From contig NZ_CADIKH010000026.1 in NCBI RefSeq assembly GCF_902859855.1, forward strand, positions 42,771-106,770: DNA of 64,000 nucleotides, given 5' to 3'. Of the stretch, positions 34,192-43,491 are shown in pieces. Below the pieces are notes generated by a model. The model was not told the DNA's origin and did not search any database. It saw only the letters and a list, made by a program, of their open reading frames with translations. The position numbers and the translations under genes were made by a program. The stretch is from Paraburkholderia humisilvae (GTDB taxonomy: Bacteria > Pseudomonadota > Gammaproteobacteria > Burkholderiales > Burkholderiaceae). How positions within the stretch are numbered: the stretch's first letter is position 1; each line of letters starts with the position of its first letter.

Positions 34192-35072
34192 TTTTCCTTG
34201 CCGAAGAGACCCGTCGGCCGCACCAGCAGCACGAGCGCCATGATCACGAACACGACTGTCGCCGATGCTTCCGGATAGAACACGCGCGTGAATCCCTCAA
34301 TCACGCCGAGCACGAGGCCGGTCACAATCGAGCCCATGATCGAACCCATCCCACCGATCACGACGACCGCAAACACGGTGACGATGAACGGCTGCCCCAT
34401 CAGCGGCGAGACCTGGATCACTGGCGCAGCGAGCACGCCCGCGAACCCCGCAAGCGCGACACCGAAGCCATAAGTGAGCGTGACCATTAGCGGCACGTTG
34501 ACGCCAAATGCCTCGACTAGCTTCGGGTTTTCCGTGCCCGCGCGAAGATACGCGCCAAGGCGGGTCTTCTCGATCACGAACCACGTCGCGAAGCAGACGA
34601 CCAGCGATGCGACGACCACCCACGCGCGATAGTTCGGCAGAAACATAAAGCCGAGATTGGTCGCACCGGACAGCGCAGCGGGCACGTCGTATGGTTGGCC
34701 GGACGCGCCATAGATCGAGCGGAACACGCCTTCGACGACAAGCGTGAGGCCAAATGTCAGCAACAGGCCATAGAGGTGATCGAGCTTGTACAGCCAGCGC
34801 AGCATCGATCGTTCGATCAGCATGCCGAACAATCCGACGATGATCGGTGCCAGCGCGATCATCACCCAGTACGGCAGGCCGAAATACGCAAGCCCCATCC
34901 ATGTGAGCATCGCGCCCAGCATGAACAATGCTCCATGCGCGAAGTTGATCACGTTAAGCAAGCCGAAGATCACCGCGAGGCCCAAGCTCAGGATCGCGTA
35001 AAACGAGCCGTTCACGAGACCCAGCAGCAACTGGCTCAACATGGCCGGCAGCGGGATGCCAAAGATATCCAT
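34188..35072 (-). CDS. livH: HAAT-family ABC transporter permease, LivH
   Basis: A 294-residue permease beginning MDIFGIPLPAMLSQLLLGLV, with LLNVINFAHGALFMLGAML (NFAHG motif) typical of LivH. The AGTENPKLVEAFGVNVPLM loop near residue 190 contacts the ATPase in the family. The ATG at 35072 is chosen over a TTG at 35087. It pairs with livM (overlap of four bases) and follows the binding-protein gene after a spacer with a strong hairpin. Confidence 0.92.
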   Translation of the reverse strand: MDIFGIPLPAMLSQLLLGLVNGSFYAILSLGLAVIFGLLNVINFAHGALFMLGAMLTWMGLAYFGLPYWVMIALAPIIVGLFGMLIERSMLRWLYKLDHLYGLLLTFGLTLVVEGVFRSIYGASGQPYDVPAALSGATNLGFMFLPNYRAWVVVASLVVCFATWFVIEKTRLGAYLRAGTENPKLVEAFGVNVPLMVTLTYGFGVALAGFAGVLAAPVIQVSPLMGQPFIVTVFAVVVIGGMGSIMGSIVTGLVLGVIEGFTRVFYPEASATVVFVIMALVLLVRPTGLFGKEK

Positions 35073-35105
35073 TGAACGCGTCGTCAAAGTGAAAGCGAAA
35101 GCGCA

Positions 35106-35143
35106 CTGGGCGCATCGGACCCGCTTCGGCCCAATGCGCCCAG
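35106..35143 (-). promoter_or_regulatory. Intercistronic hairpin between binding-protein gene and livH
   Basis: CTGGGCGCAT (35106-35115) and ATGCGCCCAG (35134-35143) form a perfect 10-bp stem with further pairing inside (GGGCC / GGtCC region). There is no T-run. Such hairpins often protect the binding-protein message so that more of it is made than of the permease. Confidence 0.5.
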
Positions 35144-35203
35144 CACGCGGAACGTGCTCACCTGCCGCGTGCTATGCGCGCGGCAGGCAGTCACCGCCGG
35201 CGC

Positions 35204-36418
35204 TTATTTCCACAACGCACAGCGCGTTTCCTGCTTTGTCGTAAATGCCTGCTCGCCCGGAATCGTCGCCGTTATGTTGTAGTAGTCCCACGGCTCCTTC
35301 GACTCGGCCGGCGTCTTTACCTGCATCAGGTACATGTCATGGATGAAGCTGCCGTCCTGACGGATATAGCCCTTCCCGTAGAAGTCGTCGATCTTCGTCT
35401 TCTTCAATTGCGCCATCACCTTGTCCGGGTCGGTCGAACCGACCGCCTGCACCGCCTTCAGGTAGGTCATCGTTGCCGAGTAGTCGGCGGCCTGCAGACT
35501 GGACGGCATCTTTTTCATCTTGTCGAAGTAGCGCTGCGCCCACTTGCGCGTGTTCGGGTCCTTGTTCCAGTACCAGCTGTCCGTTGCAACGAGACCTTGC
35601 GTGGTCTCGAGCCCGAGGCTGTGGATATCGTCGATGAAGATCAGCAGCGCGGCGAGTTTCATCGTCTTCGTAATACCGAACTCCTTCGCGGCCTTGATCG
35701 AGTTGATCGTATCGCCGCCGGCATTGGCCAGGCCGAGAATCTGCGCCTTCGACGCTTGCGCCTGCAGCAGGAACGACGAGAAATCCGATGCGGATAGCGG
35801 ATGCCGCACTTCGCCGAGCACCTGGCCGCCGTTCGCCTTCACGACATCCGCCGTGTTCTTTTCGAGCGCCTTGCCAAACGCGTAATCGGCCGTGAGGAAA
35901 TACCACGTCTTGCCGCCCTGCTTCGTGATCGCGGAGCCAGTGCCTTTTGCGAGCGCCGTCGTGTCGTACGCGTAGTGAACCGTGTACGGCGTGCATTGCT
36001 CGTTGGTCAGCGTGTCGGCGCCCGCGCCGATGTTGATGTACACCTTGTGCTTCTCGCCCGCGACCTGGTTGGTCGACAGCGCGGTGGCCGAGTTCGTGCC
36101 GCCGATCACCGCGTCGACGCCGTCGCGGTCGAACCACTCCCGTGCGCGCGATGCGGCGATGTCGGCCTTGTTCTGGTGGTCCGCGTAGAGAATCTGGATC
36201 GGTTTGCCGTTCACCTTGCCGCCGAAATCCGCGACTGCCATACGAATCGCTTCGAGGCCGCCCTGGCCATCGATATCCGCATAAAGCCCCGACATGTCCG
36301 TGATGAAGCCGATCTTGACGGCGTCATCGGCTGCCCGCGCGCTGCCCACGGTCAGCGCGATACCGGCCGCCGCCGCGCAACACAATGTGGTCAGGCGCGC
36401 GAGAGTCTTCCTTTTCAT
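35204..36418 (-). CDS. Periplasmic ABC transporter substrate-binding protein
   Basis: A 404-residue exported protein with a signal peptide (MKRKTLARLTTLCCAAAAGI; cleavage near ARA-ADD, residue ~29). The mature protein is a type I periplasmic-binding fold of the LivJ/UrtA kind: KIGFITDMSGLYADIDGQGG, WYFLTADYAFGKALEKNTAD and the YFDKMKKMPSSLQAADYSAT segment near residue 310. SD AAGGAG lies eight bases before the ATG. It sits between livF and livH of the same unit, so it is the probable ligand-binding subunit. Ligand unknown; homologues are annotated for amides, urea or branched amino acids. Confidence 0.88.
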   Translation of the reverse strand: MKRKTLARLTTLCCAAAAGIALTVGSARAADDAVKIGFITDMSGLYADIDGQGGLEAIRMAVADFGGKVNGKPIQILYADHQNKADIAASRAREWFDRDGVDAVIGGTNSATALSTNQVAGEKHKVYINIGAGADTLTNEQCTPYTVHYAYDTTALAKGTGSAITKQGGKTWYFLTADYAFGKALEKNTADVVKANGGQVLGEVRHPLSASDFSSFLLQAQASKAQILGLANAGGDTINSIKAAKEFGITKTMKLAALLIFIDDIHSLGLETTQGLVATDSWYWNKDPNTRKWAQRYFDKMKKMPSSLQAADYSATMTYLKAVQAVGSTDPDKVMAQLKKTKIDDFYGKGYIRQDGSFIHDMYLMQVKTPAESKEPWDYYNITATIPGEQAFTTKQETRCALWK

Positions 36419-36497
36419 GTATGTCTCCTTCGTTCTGCGTTGTGGTTATCAGAGGCAATGTGTGCTGCGCGAGCGGCCCGAAAAGCGTCTGCGCCGT

Positions 36498-37256
36498 TCA
36501 CACCCCGAGCAGGTCATGCAGGACCGGCATCTTGCTTTCGAGCTCCTTCGCACCGAAATGTTCGACGATACGGCCGTGCTCCATCACATAGAAACGGTCC
36601 GCCAGCGGCGCGGCGAAGCGGAAATTCTGTTCGACCATCACGATCGTGTAGCCGCGCGCCTTCAGCGTGACGATCATCCGCGCGAGCGCCTGCACGATCA
36701 CCGGCGCAAGTCCTTCCGAAATTTCGTCGAGCAGCAGCAGGTGCGCGCCGGTGCGCAGAATGCGCGCGACCGCCAGCATCTGTTGCTCGCCGCCCGACAG
36801 CCGCGTCCCCTGGCTCATCCGGCGCTCGTGCAGATTCGGAAACATCTCGTAGATTTCGCCGAGCGACATCATGTGCGCCGGATCGCCCACTGGCGGCGGC
36901 AACAGCAGGTTTTCCTCACAGGAGAGACTCGAAAAGATGCCGCGCTCCTCGGGGCAATAGCCGATACCGCAATGCGCGATTCGGTGCGTGGCCAGGTCGA
37001 TCGTCTCGCGGCCGTCGATGCGGATCGAACCCGTGCGCCGGCCGGTGAGACCCATGATGGCGCGCAAGGTCGTGGTGCGCCCGGCGCCGTTGCGGCCGAG
37101 CAGTGTGACGACCTCGCCGGGCGCCACCGTCAGGTCGACGCCGTGCAGGATATGCGACTCGCCGTACCACGCCTGCAGCCCGGCGATCTCGAGCGCGGGC
37201 TGCGCGCTTATCGACCCGTTCGTCGCGGTGTTCTCGTTCTCGGTCACCGTGCTCAT
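36498..37256 (-). CDS. livF: HAAT-family ABC transporter ATPase, LivF
   Basis: A 252-residue ATPase with Walker A LLGRNGAGRTTTLRAIMG near residue 55 (GRNGAGRTT, where Arg replaces the usual Lys of GKT), signature RLSGGEQQMLAVARILRT and Walker B LLLLDEISEGLAP. The Lys-to-Arg replacement in Walker A recurs in some LivF proteins, so the subunit may hydrolyse ATP poorly and rely on LivG; that is inference. It overlaps livG by four bases. Confidence 0.9.
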   Translation of the reverse strand: MSTVTENENTATNGSISAQPALEIAGLQAWYGESHILHGVDLTVAPGEVVTLLGRNGAGRTTTLRAIMGLTGRRTGSIRIDGRETIDLATHRIAHCGIGYCPEERGIFSSLSCEENLLLPPPVGDPAHMMSLGEIYEMFPNLHERRMSQGTRLSGGEQQMLAVARILRTGAHLLLLDEISEGLAPVIVQALARMIVTLKARGYTIVMVEQNFRFAAPLADRFYVMEHGRIVEHFGAKELESKMPVLHDLLGV

Positions 37257-38032
37257 GCATGGGCTCCGGCCAGCGTGGCATCGGCACTGCCCATGTAGGC
37301 CTGCGTCACGAGCGGGTTCTTCGACACCTCGGCGTACGTCCCTTCCGCCAGCACTTCACCGCGTTGCAAGACCGTGATCGTGTCCGAGATGCCGGCAATC
37401 ACATTCATGTTGTGCTCGACCATCAGGATCGTGCGGCCCGTCGATACTTTTTTGATCAATGCGGTCACACGATCCACGTCTTCATGGCCCATCCCTTGCG
37501 TCGGTTCGTCGAGCAGCATCAGCTCGGGCTCCATCGCGAGCGTCGTCGCGATTTCGAGCGCGCGTTTGCGGCCATAGGACAGTTCGACTGTGGGCACGTC
37601 GGCGAAATCGGCAAGGCCGACTTGTGTCAGCAAATCCAGCGCGTTGTCGTCGAGCTGGCGTAGCGTGCGCTCGCTCTTCCAGAAATGGAACGCGGTGCCC
37701 AATGCGCGCTGCAAGCCGATCCGCACGTTCTGCAATGCGGTCAAATGTGGGAAAACCGCGGAAATCTGAAACGAGCGAATGATGCCGCGCCGCGCGATCT
37801 GCGCCGGACGCTCGCCCGTGATGTCGATGCCATTGAAGACGATCTGCCCCGCGGTCGGTTCGAGAAACTTGGTGAGCAGATTGAAGCAGGTGGTCTTGCC
37901 CGCGCCGTTTGGTCCGATCAGCGCATGAATCGAGCCACGGCGCACCCGCAGGTTGACGCCGTTGACCGCAGTAAAACCTTTGAACTCCCTCGTGAGCCCG
38001 CGCGTTTCGAGTATCGTATCGCCGAGAATCAT
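37253..38032 (-). CDS. livG: HAAT-family ABC transporter ATPase, LivG
   Basis: A 259-residue ATPase beginning MILGDTILETRGLTREFKGF. It has Walker A GPNGAGKTTCFNLLTKF near residue 39, signature ELSYGRKRALEIATTLAM, and Walker B LMLLDEPTQGMGHEDVDRV, followed by the H-loop MVEHNMNVIAGI. The ATG at 38032 is preferred over one at 38044 because GGAAGGG lies just before it. It is the first gene of the second transporter unit (livG-livF-SBP-livH-livM), downstream of the GMC oxidoreductase gene. Confidence 0.9.
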   Translation of the reverse strand: MILGDTILETRGLTREFKGFTAVNGVNLRVRRGSIHALIGPNGAGKTTCFNLLTKFLEPTAGQIVFNGIDITGERPAQIARRGIIRSFQISAVFPHLTALQNVRIGLQRALGTAFHFWKSERTLRQLDDNALDLLTQVGLADFADVPTVELSYGRKRALEIATTLAMEPELMLLDEPTQGMGHEDVDRVTALIKKVSTGRTILMVEHNMNVIAGISDTITVLQRGEVLAEGTYAEVSKNPLVTQAYMGSADATLAGAHA

Positions 38033-38289
38033 GTTCCCTTCCATGCGAAGTAAGGCGAAGCACTACGGTAATCCGCGCAGAACTTGCGCAAGGTCGGATG
38101 GCGGTAAAACCCCCGTTGCCGTTCGTGACGTGATGCACCAATACGAACGGCAAGCCATGCCGCGCTACGCAGCATGGCTGCCATTGTCGCGCCAATGATG
38201 CAGCGCATTCATTGGGATTTGCACTAAGTACGCGGCGACTATCCGGTGCATGCATCCCGCACTGGTGCGCCGCCGCGAATATGACACTG

Positions 38290-40023
38290 TCACGCGACCG
38301 ACATGGGCGTGCTCACTGCGGGTGTGGGTTCGTTCGACATCGTGCTGCGTTGCGCGCGTCGATCGGCACGGATCATTTCGCTTGCGCGCTCCGCGATCAT
38401 CAACGTCGGCGAGTTCGTATTGCCCGATGTAATGACAGGCATCACCGATGCGTCGACCACGCGTAAGCCTTCGACACCGATCACGCGCAACCGGGTATCG
38501 ACCACTGCTGCGGGATCGTCGGTTGTGCCCATCCGGCAGGTGCCGACCGGATGAAAGATCGTCGTGCCGACATTGCCGGCTGCACGTTGCAACTCTTCTT
38601 CTGTCTGGAACTGCATGCCGGGCAGAATCTCCTGCGGCGAGTAGCGCGCAAGCGCGGGCGCCGCGACGATACGGCGCGTCAGACGCAGTGCATTCGCGGC
38701 GACGTGCCGGTCATAGTCGGTCGACAGATAGTTGGGGGCGATCAGCGGCGGTGCATGCGGGTCTGGCGACCCGATGTGAATGCTGCCGCGCGAAGTCGGC
38801 CGCACGTGACAAACCGAAGCGGTAAACGCGTTGAAACGATGCAACGGTTCGCCGAAGCGTTCGAGCGACAGTGGCTGTACGTGATATTCGAGGTCGGGAC
38901 GCGTGATCGACTGGTCGGCAGGGTCCGACTTCGCAAATGCGCCGAGCTGCGACGGCGCCATCGACATCGGGCCGCTTTGCAGCAGCAGATACTGCAGCCC
39001 GATCACCAGCTTGCCCCACCAGTGCGCGGAAGTCGTATTCAGCGTGCGCACACCACGCACTTGATAAGCCATCCTCAATTGCAGATGGTCTTGCAGGTTC
39101 TCGCCGACCCCGCGCAAATCCTGAACGACGTCGATGCCGAGGTCTTGCAGACGCGCCCCGTTGCCGACACCGGACAGCTCGAGCAATTGAGGCGAATTCA
39201 CCGCGCCGGCGCTCAGGATCACTTCGCATTTTGCTTTTGCGATGTAATCCACCTCATTGCCGCGATACTCGACACCGACGCAGCGCTTGCCGTCGAACAC
39301 GAGGCGCTCGGTATGCGCACCGGTGATGATGGTCAGATTCGGGCGGCCCATCGCAGGCCTCAGGAATGCCTTTGACGCATTCCAGCGAATGCCGTGCCTC
39401 TGATTCACGTCGAAATAACCGACGCCACAGTTATCGCCGCGATTGAAGTCGTCGGTCGCGGGAATCCCCGTTTCCTGCGCCGCGTGCGAAAACGTTTCGA
39501 GTATTTTCCATTTGAGGCGCTGCTTTTCGACGCGCCATTGTCCGCCCGCGCCGTGCCACTGGTTCGCCCCGCCGTGATGGTCTTCGCTGCGCTTGAAGAC
39601 CGGCAACACCGCGTCCCACGACCACGACGGGTCGTTTGTCACGCGCGCCCATGCGTCGTAGTCCTCACGCTGGCCGCGCATGTAAATCATTCCGTTGATC
39701 GACGAACTGCCTCCGAGCACTCTGCCGCGCGGATACGACAGCACGCGGCCATTCAGACCCGGTTCGGGACAAGTCTTGTAGAGCCAGTCCGTGCGCGGAT
39801 TGCCGATGCAATACAGGTATCCGACTGGCACGTGAATCCAGTGGTAATCGTCCTTCCCACCGGCCTCAAGCAGCAGCACCGACACGTCGCGATCCTGGCT
39901 CAGACGGTTTGCGAGCACGCATCCCGCCGTGCCCGCGCCAATCACGATGTAATCGAATTCGCCTTCGACGGTTCGGGCGCGCGCCGTCTGGGCGGCTGCC
40001 GATGATGCGTTGGTTGTGGTCAT
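38290..40023 (-). CDS. GMC-family FAD oxidoreductase (candidate 3-hydroxypropionate/alcohol dehydrogenase)
   Basis: A 577-residue protein of the glucose-methanol-choline family. The FAD-binding motif GAGTAGCVLANRLSQD lies near residue 27, the GMC signature 1 GRVLGGSSSINGMIYMRGQ near residue 100, and signature 2 SAGAVNSPQLLELSGVG near residue 270. The C-terminal active-site motif FHPVGTCRMG (catalytic His) is intact, followed by VIGVEGLRVVDASVMP. SD AAAAGGAG precedes the ATG at 40023. The upstream gene is mmsA with a divergent LysR, an arrangement I recall from 3-hydroxypropionate catabolism (HpdH-MmsA) in Pseudomonas. Alternatives: choline or long-chain alcohol dehydrogenase. Confidence 0.85.
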   Translation of the reverse strand: MTTTNASSAAAQTARARTVEGEFDYIVIGAGTAGCVLANRLSQDRDVSVLLLEAGGKDDYHWIHVPVGYLYCIGNPRTDWLYKTCPEPGLNGRVLSYPRGRVLGGSSSINGMIYMRGQREDYDAWARVTNDPSWSWDAVLPVFKRSEDHHGGANQWHGAGGQWRVEKQRLKWKILETFSHAAQETGIPATDDFNRGDNCGVGYFDVNQRHGIRWNASKAFLRPAMGRPNLTIITGAHTERLVFDGKRCVGVEYRGNEVDYIAKAKCEVILSAGAVNSPQLLELSGVGNGARLQDLGIDVVQDLRGVGENLQDHLQLRMAYQVRGVRTLNTTSAHWWGKLVIGLQYLLLQSGPMSMAPSQLGAFAKSDPADQSITRPDLEYHVQPLSLERFGEPLHRFNAFTASVCHVRPTSRGSIHIGSPDPHAPPLIAPNYLSTDYDRHVAANALRLTRRIVAAPALARYSPQEILPGMQFQTEEELQRAAGNVGTTIFHPVGTCRMGTTDDPAAVVDTRLRVIGVEGLRVVDASVMPVITSGNTNSPTLMIAERASEMIRADRRAQRSTMSNEPTPAVSTPMSVA

Positions 40024-40107
40024 CGTTGGTCTCCTTTTGCAATCCCGCGCACCATCCGGGGTGTTCGCGCTTTCACTTCGAATCAAATGACACGCTGCCG
40101 CTTCGGC

Positions 40108-41631
40108 TTATTTCGCCACCGGCATCGCGAACTCGGCGCCTTTCGCGATGCTGTCCGGCCAGCGCTGCATGATGCTCTTGTAGCGCGTGTAGAATCGCAC
40201 GCCTTCTTCGCCGTATGCGTTGTGATCGCCGAACAGCGAGCGCTTCCAGCCGCCGAACGAATGCCAGGCCATCGGCACCGGAATCGGCACGTTGATCCCG
40301 ACCATGCCGATCTGGATCTGCCGCGAGAATGCGCGAGCCACTCCGCCGTCAGTCGTAAAGCACGACACGCCGTTGGCAAACTCGTTTCGGTTGATCAGTT
40401 CAACTGCCGAAGCAAAGTCGGGCACGCGCACGACGCACAGCACCGGCCCGAAGATCTCGTCGCAATAGATCGACATATCGGTCTTCACGTGATCGAACAG
40501 CGAGCCGCCGAGGAAGAAGCCTTGTTCACGACCGGCCACTTCATGATCGCGGCCATCGACGACCAGCGTCGCGCCTTCCTTCACGCCGGCGTCGACATAG
40601 CCCGTCACCTTCGCGCGATGCGCGCCCGTGACGAGCGGACCCATCTCGGCCGCCGGGTCCATACCGTTTGCGATCTTCAGCGCTTTCACGCGCGGCGTCA
40701 GACGGTCGACCAGTTCGTCGGCGATATGACCGACCGCCACCGCGACCGAGATCGCCATACAGCGTTCGCCGGCCGAACCATATGCGGCGCCGATCAATGC
40801 GTCGACCGCCTGATCCATGTCCGCATCCGGCATCACGACGAGGTGATTCTTTGCACCGCCGAGCGCCTGCACGCGCTTGCCGTGCTTCGTGCCCTCCGTA
40901 TAGATGTACTCCGCGATCGGCGTCGAGCCGACAAACGACACCGCGCTGATATCCGGATGCACGAGCAACGCATCGACTGCCACCTTGTCGCCGTGCACGA
41001 CATTGAACACGCCGTCGGGCAAGCCGGCTTCCTTCAGCAATTCGGCCAGCCGGACCGACGCGGACGGGTCGCGCTCCGACGGCTTCAGCACAAACGTGTT
41101 GCCGCATGCGATCGCGACCGGGAACATCCAGCACGGCACCATCATCGGAAAGTTGAACGGTGTAATGCCGGCCACGACGCCTAGTGGCTGGCGCAGATTC
41201 CAGTTATCGATGCCGCCGCCGATCTGATCGGTGAAATCGGTCTTCAGCAGGTTCGGAATGCCGCATGCGAATTCGACGACTTCGATGCCGCGAATCACCT
41301 CGCCCTTCGCATCGGAGAACACCTTGCCGTGCTCCCGCGTGATCAGTTCGGCGAGCTCGTCATGATGCTTGTCGAGCAGCTCCTTGAACTTGAACAACAC
41401 CCGCGCGCGCTTGATCGGCGCGGTTTCGCTCCACGCGGGAAACGCCGCCTTCGCCGCGGCGACCGCCGCGTCCACTTCGGCGACGCTCGCGAGCGGCACG
41501 CGCAGCGCCACGCTGCCGAGCGCCGGATTGAACACGTCGCCGAAGCGCCCGCTCGTACCTTCGACCGCGCGTCCGTTGATCGCATGCGTCAGTGCGCGCA
41601 GGCGCGAAGGGTTTTGATCTGTCTCGCTCAT
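40108..41631 (-). CDS. mmsA: CoA-acylating methylmalonate-semialdehyde dehydrogenase, MmsA
   Basis: MmsA converts methylmalonate or malonate semialdehyde to propionyl- or acetyl-CoA with NAD and CoA, in valine, beta-alanine or 3-hydroxypropionate catabolism. The 507-residue protein has GITPFNFPMMVPCWMFPVAI near residue 165 and the catalytic cysteine in YGSAGERCMAIS near residue 290. VFNVVHGDKVAVDALL and the IPVPMAWHSFGGWKRS segment near residue 465 are MmsA-specific. It is 84 bases upstream of the GMC gene on the same strand and divergent from a LysR gene. Confidence 0.94.
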   Translation of the reverse strand: MSETDQNPSRLRALTHAINGRAVEGTSGRFGDVFNPALGSVALRVPLASVAEVDAAVAAAKAAFPAWSETAPIKRARVLFKFKELLDKHHDELAELITREHGKVFSDAKGEVIRGIEVVEFACGIPNLLKTDFTDQIGGGIDNWNLRQPLGVVAGITPFNFPMMVPCWMFPVAIACGNTFVLKPSERDPSASVRLAELLKEAGLPDGVFNVVHGDKVAVDALLVHPDISAVSFVGSTPIAEYIYTEGTKHGKRVQALGGAKNHLVVMPDADMDQAVDALIGAAYGSAGERCMAISVAVAVGHIADELVDRLTPRVKALKIANGMDPAAEMGPLVTGAHRAKVTGYVDAGVKEGATLVVDGRDHEVAGREQGFFLGGSLFDHVKTDMSIYCDEIFGPVLCVVRVPDFASAVELINRNEFANGVSCFTTDGGVARAFSRQIQIGMVGINVPIPVPMAWHSFGGWKRSLFGDHNAYGEEGVRFYTRYKSIMQRWPDSIAKGAEFAMPVAK

Positions 41632-41746
41632 GTTTTCCTCGTCGAAAAAGTCGATGAATGCGGCTCGTTGGCGCGCTTATGACCTGCCGCTTATGACCGG
41701 CAATACACCGAAGCGTAATCGCGTTCCGGATGCGAAATCCAATGAG

Positions 41747-41764
41747 TATTGCTCAATTGCGATA
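41747..41764. promoter_or_regulatory. Candidate LysR-type binding site between mmsA and lysR
   Basis: TATTGC (41747-41752) and GCGATA (41759-41764) form an imperfect inverted repeat, spaced in the way of LysR T-N11-A boxes, in the 155-base divergent promoter region. It ends 22 bases before the LysR start, fitting autoregulation. Assignment is by position only. Confidence 0.35.
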
Positions 41765-41786
41765 TAAGCTGCGCTAATATCAGCGG

Positions 41787-42686
41787 ATGGACCTGACACT
41801 GCTTAGGGCATTTGCGACAGTCGCGCGCGAGGGTAATCTGACGCGCGCCGCCGCGCAGCTGCATCTGACCCAACCCGCCGTCAGCCTGCAGATCAAACAT
41901 CTGCAGGAGGCCCTTGGCGTGACGCTATTTACGCGCTCGTCGCACGGTCTGACGTTGACCCGCGACGGCCAGGCGCTGCTGCCGCACGCGGAACGCGCGC
42001 TCGCCGCCGCCGGCGACGTGGAGCGCGCCGCGGCGACATTACGCCACGAAGTGCGCGGCCGGCTGCGCATCGGCACGATCCTCGATCCTCAATTTCTACG
42101 CCTCGGCGGCTTTTTGCGCCAGTTGGTGGAAACCTGGCCGCATATCGAAACCGCCTTGCGGCACGGCATGTCGGGCTGGGTGCTCGAGCAGGTTCGCGCG
42201 GGCGAACTCGATGTCGGCTACTACATCGGCCAGCCCGCCGATGATGACCCACGCGACGCGGCGATCTTCCATACGCTGACGCTGATCCGCTTCCAATACC
42301 GCGTGCTGGCGCCGGCCGGCTGGAAAGACCGCGTGAAAGCGGCGCACGACTGGCGCGCGCTCGCCGCGCTGCCATGGATCTGGGCGCCGCCGGCGTCGGT
42401 GCACAACCGGCTGCTGTCGCGGCGCTTTGCCGCAGCAGGCGTCAAACCCGTGAAGGTCGCCGAGGTGGATCAGGAGCAGTCGATGCTCGATCTGGTCAAA
42501 TCCGGAGTCGGGCTTTCGCTGGCGCGCGATGCGACGGCGCTCGCCGAGGCCCATGCGCACGCGTTGACGATCGTCGAAGGGATCACCGTTCCGACCGAAC
42601 TCAGTTTCATCACGCTAGCCGCGCGCAAGGATCAACCTGCGATTGCAGCCGCATTGAAGCTGATCGACGCGCAGTGGGCGATATGA
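41787..42686 (+). CDS. LysR-family transcriptional regulator, divergent from mmsA
   Basis: A 299-residue regulator. The N-terminal winged helix (MDLTLLRAFATVAREGNLTR ... SLQIKHLQEALGVTLF) is typical, and the C-terminal periplasmic-binding-like domain binds an effector. It is divergent from mmsA and the GMC gene with a shared 155-base promoter region. It likely activates that pair in response to 3-hydroxypropionate, 3-hydroxyisobutyrate or a similar acid; the effector is inferred from gene context. Confidence 0.9.
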   Translation: MDLTLLRAFATVAREGNLTRAAAQLHLTQPAVSLQIKHLQEALGVTLFTRSSHGLTLTRDGQALLPHAERALAAAGDVERAAATLRHEVRGRLRIGTILDPQFLRLGGFLRQLVETWPHIETALRHGMSGWVLEQVRAGELDVGYYIGQPADDDPRDAAIFHTLTLIRFQYRVLAPAGWKDRVKAAHDWRALAALPWIWAPPASVHNRLLSRRFAAAGVKPVKVAEVDQEQSMLDLVKSGVGLSLARDATALAEAHAHALTIVEGITVPTELSFITLAARKDQPAIAAALKLIDAQWAI

Positions 42687-42925
42687 GCGACGCTCATGTC
42701 AGTTGCGGATGTCCGCCGCGTCAACGCGGGGTCACGCGCTTTTTGCTAGATTGTCGGTTCCCCGTCTTCTGCCGCTCTCCCGTTTTCTCCCGTTTGGCCC
42801 TTCGTCCGGTATCCGGCACGCATTGATCTGCGCAAACGCAGATCGCCGCCGTCCGCGCTCGATGGACTCCGGGACGTTCGTGCTTTTTGTCTGTCAACCG
42901 CCGACTCTCTCAACAGGAGCTCTAC

Positions 42926-43462
42926 ATGGCCCGCAACATCGAAATCAAAGCCCGCGCCCCCCAGTTCGACTTGCTTCGCGAGCGCGCCGCCGCCCTTTCG
43001 CCTGATGCTCCGTTGATCTTCCGACAGCAGGACAGCTTCTACGACGTGCCGCGCGGCCGCCTGAAGCTGCGCCAGTTCGACGACGGCACGCCAGCCGAAC
43101 TGATCTTCTATCAGCGCGACGACCGCGACGGTCCAAAGGTTTCGTATTACACGAGAAGCCCGGTGACCAATGCCGACGCGATGCACGCGCTGCTCGCGAC
43201 CGCGTTGACGACGCGTTGCGTCATATCGAAGGAACGGCATGTGTATCTGGTGGGCCGCACGCGGATCCATCTGGATCGCGTCGATGGGCTCGGCGACTTC
43301 ATCGAGCTCGAAGTCGTGCTCGCGCAGGACGACGACGAAGAAGGCGGCGAAGCCGAAGCTCACGCCATGTTCAGGAAGCTGGGTGTGCCGGAGTCGGATC
43401 TGGTGGCGGTCGCTTATGTCGACCTGCTGAATCCGGTGCAGGAGCCGTTGAAGGTAGCCTGA
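42926..43462 (+). CDS. CYTH-domain protein (CyaB/ThTPase-like phosphohydrolase fold)
   Basis: A 178-residue protein. It starts MARNIEIKARAPQFDLL, where IEIKAR is the N-terminal EXEXK-like signature of the CYTH fold. Arg- and Glu-rich strands follow (GRLKLRQFDDGTP, ELIFYQRDDR, RIHLDRVDGLGDFIELEVVL) that line the tunnel holding a triphosphate. CYTH proteins include class IV adenylate cyclase, thiamine triphosphatase and inorganic triphosphatase. The ATG at 42926 is chosen (AGGAG seven bases upstream) over one at 42887. It is alone on this strand, convergent with the Lrp gene. The substrate is unknown. Confidence 0.8.
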   Translation: MARNIEIKARAPQFDLLRERAAALSPDAPLIFRQQDSFYDVPRGRLKLRQFDDGTPAELIFYQRDDRDGPKVSYYTRSPVTNADAMHALLATALTTRCVISKERHVYLVGRTRIHLDRVDGLGDFIELEVVLAQDDDEEGGEAEAHAMFRKLGVPESDLVAVAYVDLLNPVQEPLKVA

Positions 43463-43491
43463 GCGGCGCCGGGCGCAGCCGGCCATTTCGG

